This document shows positions 55,801 to 64,000 of a stretch of 64,000 nt of DNA, piece by piece. The DNA is from CAVRUZ01 sp963724495 (lineage in GTDB: Bacteria; Actinomycetota; Actinomycetes; Propionibacteriales; DAIQRJ01), in NCBI GenBank assembly GCA_963724495.1, contig CAVRUZ010000005.1:310001-374000 (forward strand), read 5' to 3'. The notes beneath the pieces were generated by a model. It was not told the origin of the DNA, ran no database searches, and worked only from the letters and a program-made list of their open reading frames with translations. Made by a program: the position numbers and the translations under genes. Positions within the stretch are counted from its first letter, which is position 1, and every line of letters begins with the position of its first letter.

Positions 55801-57293
55801 ATGGCCACCACGACCGCAAGTCCGAGCGATAGCCTGGAAGATCGTCGGGCTCGCGGCGAGGAGGCCGTCAGGCAGACGCCGCTGTCGTCACATGCAGAGA
55901 GTCCACAGGCCGGCCGCGCAGACCCCGTGGAGTTGCTGGTCGAGCAGAACGCCACGCGCGAGCCGGATCTCGTACCGGTTCGGCATGGCCGAATGATGCT
56001 CTCGCCGTTCACGTTCTACCGTGGTGCGGCGAAAGTGATGGCGGCCGACCTGGCCGGCACGCCGACCGCGGGCCTGGAGGTCCAGCTCTGCGGAGACGCC
56101 CATCTGTCGAACTTCGGCGCCTTCGGATCGCCTGAGCGGCAGCTCCTGTTCGGACTCAACGACTTCGACGAGACCCTGCCCGGCCCGTTCGAGTACGACC
56201 TCAAGCGGATGGCGGCCAGTTTCACGATCGCCGCCCGCAACAACGGATTCAACAACGCAGACGCGAACGCCGTGACCGTCGAGTCGGTGAAGGCATATCG
56301 GGAAGCGATGGGCGAGTTCGCGGAGATGCGGACGTTCGACGTCTGGTACGCCAACATGTCCGAGCACGACCTCCAAGACGCGCTGCGGACCCTCGGGTCT
56401 TCGGCAACGCCGAAGCCGGGAAGGGAAAGTCCGGCAAGAAGAAGGGCGCCAAGTCGAAGGGCGGCAAGGGAGGCGATCGCGAGGTCGCCGCGTCGGTCAA
56501 GGCGGCCAACAAGCTGCTGCAGAAGGCGCACACCCGCGACAGCCTGCACGCCCTCACCCGCTTCGCCGAGGTGGTGGACGGCAAGTACCGCATCGTCAAC
56601 CAGCCGCCGGTGGTGGTGCCACTCCGGGAGCTGAAGGGGGAAACCTGGGGTCTGTCCCATGACGAACTCAGGGACGTGGTGGACGATCAGTTCCAGGCCT
56701 ACCAGAGAACCTTGAGCGACGATCGTCGGCGCCTGCTGGAGAGGTTCAGCATCGTCGACATGGCCCGCAAGGTGGTCGGTGTGGGCAGCGTCGGTACGCG
56801 CGCGTGGATGGTGCTGCTCCAGGGCCGCGATACCGACGATCCGCTTTTCCTGCAGGTCAAGGAGGCGACCCGCTCGGTGCTGGAGAGTCACCTACCGAAG
56901 ACCCGCTTCAACACGCCAGGCCAGCGGGTGGTCGAAGGTCAGCGGATCATGCAGGCCACCCCGGACATCTTCCTCGGCTGGACCAAGGGCGTGCAGGATG
57001 ACCGGTTCTATTACTGGCGCCAGCTGCGCGACATGAAGGGCTCCGCGGTGGTGGAGGCCCAGACACCGCTGCGGATGACCTTCTACGCCCGGATCTGCGG
57101 ATACGCACTCGCCCGCTCCCACGCCCGATCAGGTGATCCGGTGGCCATCGCTGCATACCTCGGCCCGGACGACACCATCGATCGCGCGATCTCGGCGTTC
57201 TCCAATGGATACGCCAACCAGAACACGCTGGACTATGAGGCTTTCGTCCAAGCCGTGAAGGACGGGCGAATCGAAGCCCAAGAAGGAGTCTGA
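55801..57293 (+). pseudogene. DUF2252 family protein, frameshifted
   Basis: Frame 1 from ATG 55801 encodes the N-terminal 200 residues with LVPVRHGRMMLSPFTFYRGA, CGDAHLSNFGAFGSPERQLL and FGLNDFDETLPGPFEYDLKR. The GDAHLSNFG and NDFDE motifs resemble the catalytic and metal loops of aminoglycoside-phosphotransferase-type kinases. Near 56395 one base is lost; the frame then carries a K/G-rich stretch (GKSGKKKGAKSKGGKGGDR) and a conserved second half: VDGKYRIVNQPPVVVPLREL, GVGSVGTRAWMVLLQGRD and ARSHARSGDPVAIAAYLGPD. The stop at 57293 is 125 bp before the TMEM175 gene. Confidence 0.87.
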
Positions 57294-57417
57294 GTCGCAT
57301 CGCACGCGCGATGGAGCGCTGCAGGACACCGTCGTTGACCTGGAACACTCCAAGCGAAGATGGCAGATCCGACATGGGATGCCTCTTGCACAGACCGGTC
57401 GCGGCTGAGGTGGTCCA

Positions 57418-58065
57418 ATGAGTGAGCCGCAGCAGAGCTTGGCTCCGCGCCTTCGGACCAATCGCATGGAGGCGTTCAGCGACGGCGTGTTCGCCATTGC
57501 GATCACGCTGCTCGTCCTCGAGATCGGCGTTCCCGCCGGTTCCGAGGACGACCTGCTGCGGGCGCTGGTCGAAGAGTGGCCCGCATATCTGGCCTACGTC
57601 GTGAGCTTCGCCACCATCGGCGCCGTGTGGTTCGGCCACTCGGTGATCACCGAGTATCTCGGGCAGGCGAATTCGGTACTCAACCGGTTGAATCTGATGC
57701 TGCTGATGGTGGTGTCGTTTCTCCCGTTCCCGACACGGTTACTTGCCGAGTACACCAAGGAACGCGAAGCAGAGCGCATCGCTGCGACCGTCTACGGAAT
57801 CAATCTCCTGCTGACACTGGTACTGCTGTCGGTTCTGTGGCGCTACGCGGTCCGTGCGCAGCTCGTACGGGCCGACGTGGACGACCAGGACGTGCGGACA
57901 CTCACCCAGCGGCTCACACCGACAATGGGCCTCTACGTCGTGCTGATCGTTGTAGGAGTGTTCGTGCCGCTGGTTGCGGTCTTCGGCTACCTGGTGCTCG
58001 CCTTGTCCATTCTCATGCCGTTCAGGACTGCCCGCCGTCGGTCGAAGGCAGGCGCTGACGAGTGA
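57418..58065 (+). CDS. TMEM175-family ion channel
   Basis: 215 aa with about six transmembrane segments. The first carries the family motif RMEAFSDGVFAIAITLLVLE (R...FSDGVFAIAIT). Later helices include YLAYVVSFATIGAVWFGHSV and LNLMLLMVVSFLPFPTRLL, with a final helix near the C-terminus. Bacterial TMEM175 proteins form tetrameric channels permeable to K+; the Phe-Ser-Asp motif in helix 1 is diagnostic. ATG 57418 is at the end of an intergenic gap. Its last 44 bp overlap the convergent DUF1622 gene. Confidence 0.92.
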   Translation: MSEPQQSLAPRLRTNRMEAFSDGVFAIAITLLVLEIGVPAGSEDDLLRALVEEWPAYLAYVVSFATIGAVWFGHSVITEYLGQANSVLNRLNLMLLMVVSFLPFPTRLLAEYTKEREAERIAATVYGINLLLTLVLLSVLWRYAVRAQLVRADVDDQDVRTLTQRLTPTMGLYVVLIVVGVFVPLVAVFGYLVLALSILMPFRTARRRSKAGADE

Positions 58066-58486
58066 CTTTCACGGCAGTTGCGGCGGATTCGCCGCTCCGC
58101 TTGGCCGCTTGGGCAAGGTAGGTCGCGCCGCTCGTCGCCGCTCGCCGCCACGGGACGACCCCCTCGATCTCGGTGATGAGAGAAAGGCTGAGGATCGTCC
58201 GAATCAGCACGATGATCCCCAGGACCATGACGTTCTCGATGGTTGGTGCAATGGCAACGGTTCGGACGAGGTCGGCGGCGACCAGCATCTCCAGCCCGAG
58301 GAGTATTGCTGCCCCGAACGACTGCCGTAGAACCCGATAGGCAGCTACGGCGTCTCTTGATCGACGCTGCGACCGGATCGCCAGACCGACCGAAAAGAAG
58401 AGGCCCGCGACCAGTACGAAGGCCCCGATGGCCTCGAAGAATCGCGCGACCAGCTCCATCGACTCGGCAAAAGTCCAGTCATTCAT
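58022..58486 (-). CDS. DUF1622 family membrane protein
   Basis: 154 aa with three hydrophobic segments: FFEAIGAFVLVAGLFFSVGL, FGAAILLGLEMLVAADLVRT and ENVMVLGIIVLIRTILSLSL. It ends in a cytoplasmic tail. The middle segment with LLGLEMLVAADLVRT is the recognised DUF1622 pattern. The function is unknown. ATG 58486 is used because a GGAG site is upstream; a longer in-frame start is at 58507. The coding end overlaps the convergent TMEM175 gene by 44 bp. Confidence 0.88.
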   Translation of the reverse strand: MNDWTFAESMELVARFFEAIGAFVLVAGLFFSVGLAIRSQRRSRDAVAAYRVLRQSFGAAILLGLEMLVAADLVRTVAIAPTIENVMVLGIIVLIRTILSLSLITEIEGVVPWRRAATSGATYLAQAAKRSGESAATAVKVTRQRLPSTDGGQS

Positions 58487-58560
58487 CTTCGTCTCCAAGC
58501 CTTGCATCCGGTGGCGACTGAACGTGGTCTACGACAGCGGAAGGCAGGGTTCCGCCGCCC

Positions 58561-59190
58561 CTAGGCGATCGGGAGACCCGCGATGTTGGCGGCTGCGACC
58601 GCAACGGCTCCGGTGGCCGCCAGCAGCAGGAGCAGTCGGGCGGGGGTGTACTTGAACGAGGAGGTGACTCCGGCAAAGAACAGCGCCACGGCAAGGAGGA
58701 TCGTCGTGCCAACGTAGGAGTCGGCGTGTTCGCCGGCCTGCTGACTCGCCCTGCTCGCCTGTTCTGCTGCTGCGACCGTCTTCTCGTAGTCGGCGAACTG
58801 GGCAGCGAGGTAGTCCTTGTCCTGGAACACTCCGGCCGCGGCGTTGCCAGCCTTTACCGCTGCTTCCCATCGGTTGAGGACGGGGAGGAAGTCTGGGCGG
58901 ATGACGTATTCGCGGTAGAACTTCTGGAGTGCGGTGTTTTGCGCCTGGCTGGCTTCGGCGTACTTGGCGACCGCCATGCTGTCGTAGGTAACGCGTTGGG
59001 TTGCAAGACCGAAGAGACGGGCACCCTCGACGTGTTGCACGGAGGCCGCACGGGTCAGGTCACCGCTTTCCTGGTTCCACCGGGCCGCCTGAAAGCCGCA
59101 CCAGGCGGTGCCGACGGTGGTGATGCCCAGGAGCAGGACCGCGATCAGCTCCAATAGGCGTTCGGCGCCTGAGGTGGTGTTCTCGGTCAC
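58561..59190 (-). CDS. membrane protein coupled to SPFH gene
   Basis: 209 aa. Membrane helix near the N-terminus (LLELIAVLLLGITTVGTAWC) is followed by about 110 residues rich in Ala/Gln, probably a helical periplasmic or cytoplasmic part (SQAQNTALQKFYREYVIRP). Two C-terminal helices (TILLAVALFFAGVTSSFKY, LLLLLAATGAVAVAAANIA) close it. Start GTG 59190 overlaps the stop of the SPFH gene as GTGA, so translation is likely coupled. It recalls DUF4337-like proteins, but I do not claim the family. Confidence 0.78.
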   Translation of the reverse strand: MTENTTSGAERLLELIAVLLLGITTVGTAWCGFQAARWNQESGDLTRAASVQHVEGARLFGLATQRVTYDSMAVAKYAEASQAQNTALQKFYREYVIRPDFLPVLNRWEAAVKAGNAAAGVFQDKDYLAAQFADYEKTVAAAEQASRASQQAGEHADSYVGTTILLAVALFFAGVTSSFKYTPARLLLLLAATGAVAVAAANIAGLPIA

Positions 59191-60092
59191 GGCTGGGCAG
59201 CCGGAGGCGGCTCGGACGGGGCCGGTTCGGACGGGGCAGCCGCCTCCGCCTTGTCACTTGTCGCGATCCCGACAACTCCCGGGCCGGCGCCACGCACCGC
59301 GATCTGCAAAGCCTGGGTGCGCTGCACCAGCTCACCCCACAGATCGGTCTCTCGGTAACGCCAGGCGTCCTCGTTCGACAGGGTCAGGTTCTGCTGAAGG
59401 CCTGCGTCGTTCACCGCACGGGCCAGCCTGGTCGGCGCTTCGGCCTGCTCCCGCTCGAGCTCGTGCCGCGCGCGCAGGGCGGCCTGGATGACTTCTCCAG
59501 TCCTCCCCAGTTCCGCGGGAGCCAGCAGGAAGGCGCTGAGCTCGATCCCGCAACCGTCCAGGGCCTCGGCCACCGCAGCCGCGACGGACTTCTGACACAC
59601 CTCAAGAGGGCTACCGAACATGTCGTCGATGCCCATCGCAGGGTCGCGCAGCGCTGCGCTGACAGCCGCACTGCTCGCGTCCCGGACGATGCCGAACACT
59701 CCGGCGGGACCGTAGTGCTCATGAACCTGGCGCAGCTTCTCCGGCACGAGTCGGAACCGAGCCGTGTAGAACACGGTGGCTCTGGTCCGATCGCCCAGTG
59801 TCACCTCCAGCGGCGGCCCTGACCTCTCCAAAGTGACGTCAGTGGCTGGCGGCCCACCCGCCCGATAGGTCAGCTCGACCGACGGATAGATCTCCACCAT
59901 CTTGCGACGCAAAGCGGGGACGAAGTGCGGGCCCGGAAGCAAGGCGGTATCGGTTGCCCGGCCCTTCACCATCAACAAGCCAAGGCTGCCCGACGGAACC
60001 GTGACGAGCGATGCCCCCACGATCATCCACACCAGCACGGCAATCATCGGGATCGCCACGACCAGGACGATGATCCAACCCACCGTGCTCAC
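59187..60092 (-). CDS. SPFH/Band 7 domain protein
   Basis: 301 aa. An N-terminal helix (GWIIVLVVAIPMIAVLVWMI) anchors it to the membrane. The SPFH domain includes VTVPSGSLGLLMVKGRATDT, LLPGPHFVPALRRKMVEIYP and DRTRATVFYTARFRLVPEKL. The helical part has VIQAALRARHELEREQAEAP. A Pro/Ala-rich C-terminus follows. Such proteins form ring-like oligomers in membrane microdomains. The GTG at 60092 is the likely start. The following gene begins within its stop codon, so the two act together. Confidence 0.88.
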   Translation of the reverse strand: MSTVGWIIVLVVAIPMIAVLVWMIVGASLVTVPSGSLGLLMVKGRATDTALLPGPHFVPALRRKMVEIYPSVELTYRAGGPPATDVTLERSGPPLEVTLGDRTRATVFYTARFRLVPEKLRQVHEHYGPAGVFGIVRDASSAAVSAALRDPAMGIDDMFGSPLEVCQKSVAAAVAEALDGCGIELSAFLLAPAELGRTGEVIQAALRARHELEREQAEAPTRLARAVNDAGLQQNLTLSNEDAWRYRETDLWGELVQRTQALQIAVRGAGPGVVGIATSDKAEAAAPSEPAPSEPPPAAQP

Positions 60093-60432
60093 CGATCCGC
60101 CTCACCTTCCGCGCTGTCAGGCCCAACGGTCGCCAACCGGCCGGTCCGTTCGACGGAGCGCCTCGGCACCCCCTCGACTGACCGACCATATGCTGCTCGG
60201 CAACGCAGGGCTAGCGATCCCTCCGATGGTCGTACGACGTAAGCCACGGATCATCGAACCCCGCATGCTTCGTACGGCGGAAGGGCGTCGAGACGGCATG
60301 GCCAGATGTCGGGAAATCTGTAGGCTGCGCAGGGACAACCGGCGACCTCCTGGTCACCGCTCGTTGGACCTGCCGAGTAACTCAAATCCGCGGGATTGGC
60401 CGCACCGAACGCTCCGGAAAGGCCCTGCGCTG
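60093..60432. other. divergent intergenic region
   Basis: 340 bp between the divergent SPFH and MFS genes. The MFS frame is open upstream to 59902, but the translation there is unlike any MFS N-terminus. ATG 60433 is therefore taken as the start. No motif is called. Confidence 0.5.
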
Positions 60433-62028
60433 ATGAGTGATACGACGAACGCCAGCGTTCCGAAAGTGGCGGCAGGCAGCCAACGGCTCTCTCTGCTGCT
60501 CGCCATGGCCATGTTCGTCCTGGTGGTCGACACCTCGGTGATGAACGTGTCGATTTCTGCGGTGGTAGAGGACCTCGACACCACCGTGAGTGGAGTGCAG
60601 TCCGCCATTGCGCTCGAAGCGCTGGTGTCGGCGGCGTTCATTCTGATCGGCAGCAAAGTCGGTGACTTGATCGGCCGAAAGAAGGCCTTCATTCTCGGTC
60701 TGCTCGGCTACGCCACGGGCGCCATCGCAATGAGTCTTGCCCAAAGCCTGGTCGCCCTGGTGGTCTTCTGGGCGATCATCGGCGGCCTGGGGGCGTCACT
60801 CCTCCTGCCCGCCATGCAGTCACTCATCCACGGCAACTTCGAAGGTGCCGCTCAGACGAAGGCATACGCGCTTGTTGGTGCTGCCGCCGCCATCGCCGCC
60901 GGTGTGGGGCCACTGATCGGCGGCTTCATCACGACCTTCTTGTCGTGGCGGATCGCGTTCCTGCTCGAGGCCGTGATCATCGCGATCGTGTTGTCGGGAA
61001 TCAACCTGGTCAAGGACGTGAAGTACACCGGCCCACGAACGTTCGACCTCGGAGCCGCGGTCCTCTCCGTCGTCGGCATGGGTGGCATCGTGGCGGCCAT
61101 TCTGGTGTGGCAGGAAGGCGGACAGTACGTCGGGGCTATCTTCCTTGTCGGCGTGCTGGCGCTCATCGGCCTGATCTCCTGGCTGCGCAAGCGCAAGCGA
61201 GATGGCAAGCCGACGCTGATCGACCCAGACCTGTTCTCATCCCTGATATTCCGACTCGGGATCTCCGGGCAGCTGCTGCAGAATGTCGCCCTTGGCGGGG
61301 CCATGATCGCTTTGCCCATCTACCTGCAGATGGTGCTCGAGTACAACGCCTTGGAGGCCGGGCTCACGCTCGCCCCCATGTCATTGACGATGTTCGCCAC
61401 TGCCGTCATCGCTGGGAAGCGATTCGCGAACCGCCGGCCAGCCAGCCTGATCCGAGTCGGATTCGCCGTGCTCGTTGTAGGAATCGTCATTCTGCTCCCG
61501 CTCATACCCCGCGTCACCTCCGGCTGGTATCTCGTGGTCCCGCTGATCATCACCGGACTCGGTCTAGGACTCTTGGTTTCTCAGCTCAACAACTACACGC
61601 TCAGCCCTGTCTCCGAGGAGCGCGTCAGTGAAGCGGCTGGGGTCAACTCAGCCGCTGGATCGTTCGGGCTCTCGTTCGGCCTGGCCGTGGCCGGAGGAGT
61701 CATGCTGGCGGCCCTGTCGATCACCTTCACCTCGATGTCGAACTCCAGCTCCGTGTTGAGCGCGCCCCAGAAGGACCAGGTCGCCCAAGCCCTGGAGGAG
61801 GATGCGGAGGTGATGACGAATACCCACCTCAACGAGGTTGTGGCCGGCCAGACACCCGAGGTGCAGAAGGAGATCGTCCGCATCAACACAGATGCACGAC
61901 CAATTGCTCTCCAGGTCGCACTCCTCGTTCCCATCCTTGCGGGACTGCTCGGACTCCTGGACTCGTTCCGCATGGTGAAGCAGAAGGATCCGCCGCGATC
62001 AAGTTCGGCCGAGTCAGTGCTCGGATGA
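60433..62028 (+). CDS. MFS transporter, DHA2 (14-TM) type
   Basis: 531 aa exporter. The first helix with MFVLVVDTSVMNVSISAVV and the DLDTTVSGVQSAIALEAL loop are typical. Motif A is GSKVGDLIGRKKAFILG; the helix-5 type motif is GAAAAIAAGVGPLIGGFITT. About 14 transmembrane segments follow, with a hydrophilic loop of about 60 residues at 440-500 (SMSNSSSVLSAPQKDQVAQA). This loop is not usual and is on the extracytoplasmic side if the topology is standard. Related to the exporter at 43390. Confidence 0.9.
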   Translation: MSDTTNASVPKVAAGSQRLSLLLAMAMFVLVVDTSVMNVSISAVVEDLDTTVSGVQSAIALEALVSAAFILIGSKVGDLIGRKKAFILGLLGYATGAIAMSLAQSLVALVVFWAIIGGLGASLLLPAMQSLIHGNFEGAAQTKAYALVGAAAAIAAGVGPLIGGFITTFLSWRIAFLLEAVIIAIVLSGINLVKDVKYTGPRTFDLGAAVLSVVGMGGIVAAILVWQEGGQYVGAIFLVGVLALIGLISWLRKRKRDGKPTLIDPDLFSSLIFRLGISGQLLQNVALGGAMIALPIYLQMVLEYNALEAGLTLAPMSLTMFATAVIAGKRFANRRPASLIRVGFAVLVVGIVILLPLIPRVTSGWYLVVPLIITGLGLGLLVSQLNNYTLSPVSEERVSEAAGVNSAAGSFGLSFGLAVAGGVMLAALSITFTSMSNSSSVLSAPQKDQVAQALEEDAEVMTNTHLNEVVAGQTPEVQKEIVRINTDARPIALQVALLVPILAGLLGLLDSFRMVKQKDPPRSSSAESVLG

Positions 62029-62179
62029 GAACGGCGCGATCAACGACGACGCGTAGCTCACGACGCGTCTGACTCGACGTCGCCGCATCCGCCGGTAGGA
62101 GCTAGGCGGCTGAAACACTGACATTGACACACGCGGACCTTCGTCGGATGGTTCGTGTCCGTTGGGAAACTGGGTCACC

Positions 62180-63740
62180 ATGCCGCGCCGCACAGATCGG
62201 AAGTCGACGGTCCTCACGACCTCCATGGCGCTAGCGGGACGGCGATGGCGAATGCCCTCACACGCGACGGCAGTCCTACGGCGCGCGCTCGGTGGCAGCT
62301 ACACAGTGCGAGAGATCGATGTCACCACCGAGGTCCTCACTCACTTGGACACGGCGGACTGGCGGCTGCGAAGGCGTGGTATCGACGTCGCGTTCGTCCC
62401 GAGTTCTGGCCAACTCGTCGCCTACCGCGGCAGCTCGCGCGTCGAGCAGCCGGCGGGCACGATCGACTGGCCGGCGCTCATCTCCAGCATTCGGGATGGT
62501 CCGGTTCGGGACCTGATCCGGGGGGCGGTGTCGGTGCGAGCCCTGGCCCCGTTCGCGACAAGCGAGGACCACTGCAAGAGCTTCGTGGTGCTCAACGACG
62601 ACCAGAAGGTCGTGGCTCGGGTGAGGTGGTGCCAAGGTGTGGTGCAGGCCCCGCAAGAGCACCAGCTCCCGGTACGGGTGCGGGTCGAGTCGCTGCGCGG
62701 GTATGCGGAGGACGCTGACAAAGTCGAGCAGCTCCTGAGCCTGAGTACGTCGCTGTCAGCGACACGCGGCACCTGGTACGAGGCGCTTTGGGCGATCCCC
62801 GGCCTAGGTCCCTCCGCGACCTTACGTTTCGGAATGCAGCCTGCGCAGGCGGCGGACCTTGCAGTTGCGGACGCGCTGCTTGGCTATCTCGGCGAGATCG
62901 AGGCCAACGTCGAGGGCATCGTCGCCGACATCGACACGGAGTATCTGCATGACTTTCGGGTGGCCGTACGGCGAACGTCGGTCGGTACTCAAGCTGCTAG
63001 GTGACGTCCTGCCCGACGGCCTCGCTGCGCGCATCGGTGACGAGTTCCGGTGGCTCGGCGATGTCACGTCACCCACGCGTGACCTGGATGTGTACCTATT
63101 AGGCATCGACGACATGGCACAGCTCGTGGCTCGCCCCGGCGGACTCGACGCGTTCGGCGCGCACGTCCGAGAGCGCCGGGCCGCAACGCACCACACTCTT
63201 GCGGGGGCATTGACGTCGGCACGGTTCGCCGAACTGTGTGTTGCCTGGCGGGCCGATCTTGCCGCCGTCATGTCCGCACCCTCGGGCCATCGGATGACGG
63301 CCGCTCAGCTAGCGCAGGATCGCTTGCATCGCGTGTTCCGCAAGGCGACCAAACGTGCGAAGGCAATCACCAGCGAGTCGCCGTCGGAGCAGGTGCACTC
63401 GCTGCGCAAGACGTGCAAGGAGATGCGGTATCTGCTCGAGGTGTTCAAGCCGCTCTGCAACCCCAGGGCATACCAGGACGTGATCACTGACTTCAAGGAA
63501 TTGCAGGACGTACTCGGCGACTTTCAGGACGGCGAGGTCCAAGCCGTCGCTCTGCGCCAGTTTGCCGCAGAGATGATGCATGACAGATCTGTCGACGCCG
63601 AAAGCCTGCTGGCCATGGGCGAGTTGGCTGCACGATTCGACGTCCGGCAGCGTCAAGCACGCGACACTCTCACCAAACGCCACGAGACCTATCTGGGTCG
63701 GCCGGCGGCTGCCCATGTAGATAGGTTGCTCAAGCCATGA
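62180..63740 (+). pseudogene. CHAD domain protein with CYTH-like N-terminus, frameshifted
   Basis: About 520 codons. The N-terminal part (VREIDVTTEVLTHLDTADWR, LRRRGIDVAFVPSSGQLVAY) is like a degenerate CYTH domain, missing the usual EXEXK start. The CHAD domain begins with DIDTEYLHDFRVAVRRT. At about 62980 one extra T shifts the frame, after which RSVLKLLGDVLPDGLAARIG, LGDVTSPTRDLDVYLLG and SEQVHSLRKTCKEMRYLLEV continue to the stop. The conserved His and basic residues of CHAD (HDFRVAVRR and HSLRKTCKEMRY) are both kept. CHAD proteins bind polyphosphate granules in other bacteria. The stop overlaps the ParA start as ATGA. Confidence 0.88.
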
Positions 63741-64000
63741 AGATCATTGCGTCCTACAACCTCAAAGGTGGCGTCGGCAAGACCACCGCGGCAGTCAACC
63801 TTGCCTACCTGTCTGCGAAGCAGGGTCGACGCACCCTGTTGTGGGACCTCGATCCGCAGGCTGCCGCCACGTACCTGTTCCGGATCAAGCCCCGAGTCAA
63901 GGGTGGAAGTCAGCGACTCGTCAGAGGAAAGCGGCCAATCCTGGACGCAGTCAAAGCAACGGACTTTGACGGGCTGGATCTCTTGCCGGCCGACTTCACC
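63737..64000 (+). CDS. ParA-family ATPase, 3' truncated by window edge
   Basis: First 88 codons of a ParA/MinD-type ATPase. ATG 63737 overlaps the CHAD stop by 4 bases (ATGA). The deviant Walker A is KGGVGKTT at residues 10-17 with the signature Lys (K10). The Walker A-prime motif is LLWDLDPQAAATYLF (residues 34-48), D39 and Q41 being the usual conserved positions. The next domain includes RGKRPILDAVKATDFDGLDL. Positional ATPases of this kind use DNA to place plasmids, chromosomes or protein cargo; here the overlapping CHAD gene suggests polyphosphate granules as cargo, an inference. Confidence 0.9.
   Translation, partial: MKIIASYNLKGGVGKTTAAVNLAYLSAKQGRRTLLWDLDPQAAATYLFRIKPRVKGGSQRLVRGKRPILDAVKATDFDGLDLLPADFT

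Overview
The window is high-GC DNA with frequent GTG starts, purine-rich Shine-Dalgarno sites and protein families typical of actinomycetes: F420-type luciferase-like oxidoreductase, DUF6325, DUF7144, HdeD, SHOCT and DUF2252 proteins, and DHA2 drug exporters. I read it as chromosomal accessory sequence from a free-living actinobacterium. Genus cannot be set from the sequence. No rRNA, intact tRNA, CRISPR array, plasmid origin or complete insertion sequence was seen. No promoter or riboswitch could be called with confidence.

Layout. 0-2.9 kb: a truncated CarH-like B12 photoreceptor regulator, an aldo/keto reductase (both frameshifted), and a decayed IS481-type transposase. 2.9-9.7 kb, minus strand: two SulP anion transporters around a small K+ channel, then a PPK2 polyphosphate kinase, with an orphan C-terminal piece of a P-type ATPase beyond it. 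10.4-12 kb: an LLM-class oxidoreductase and a small unknown protein. 12.5-22.3 kb: a segment bounded by two direct copies of the 3' part of a tRNA-Ser gene. It holds a third SulP, a HAD phosphatase, a ClC channel, a DUF1269 protein and an intact arylsulfatase. 22.4-31 kb: a cyclase/ATPase/TPR regulator, a DUF1254 remnant, a GAP/LysE-type membrane protein, an MBL hydrolase, a PhyH dioxygenase and a GH15 glucoamylase-like enzyme. 31-38.8 kb: a membrane-anchored phosphodiesterase and a run of small stress-type proteins (DUF1269, SpoIIAA-like, AI-2E, HdeD, DUF6325, DUF7144). 39-48 kb: a coupled glycosidase pair (GH63-like then GH13), an MFS exporter and more small membrane proteins including a second K+ channel. 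48.5-53 kb: a second, badly frameshifted arylsulfatase, an alpha/beta hydrolase and a second GAP-family gene. 53-64 kb: membrane proteins, a methyltransferase, DUF2252, TMEM175, DUF1622, an SPFH protein, a second MFS exporter and, at the edge, a CHAD protein overlapping a ParA ATPase.

How the parts may work together. Ion and anion movement (three SulP, ClC, two K+ channels, TMEM175), polyphosphate (PPK2, CHAD) and glucan or trehalose-type sugar breakdown (GH15, GH63-like, GH13) sit among proteins that in other actinobacteria belong to general stress responses. The sulfatases plus SulP carriers could release and import sulfate. These links are inferences from content, not demonstrated.

A major caution is that ten loci carry single-base frameshifts inside otherwise well-conserved proteins. 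Two lie in the first 1.2 kb, none between 1.2 and 35 kb, and the rest from 35 kb on. This may be real decay or base-calling error, and it must be settled before any of these genes is called dead.
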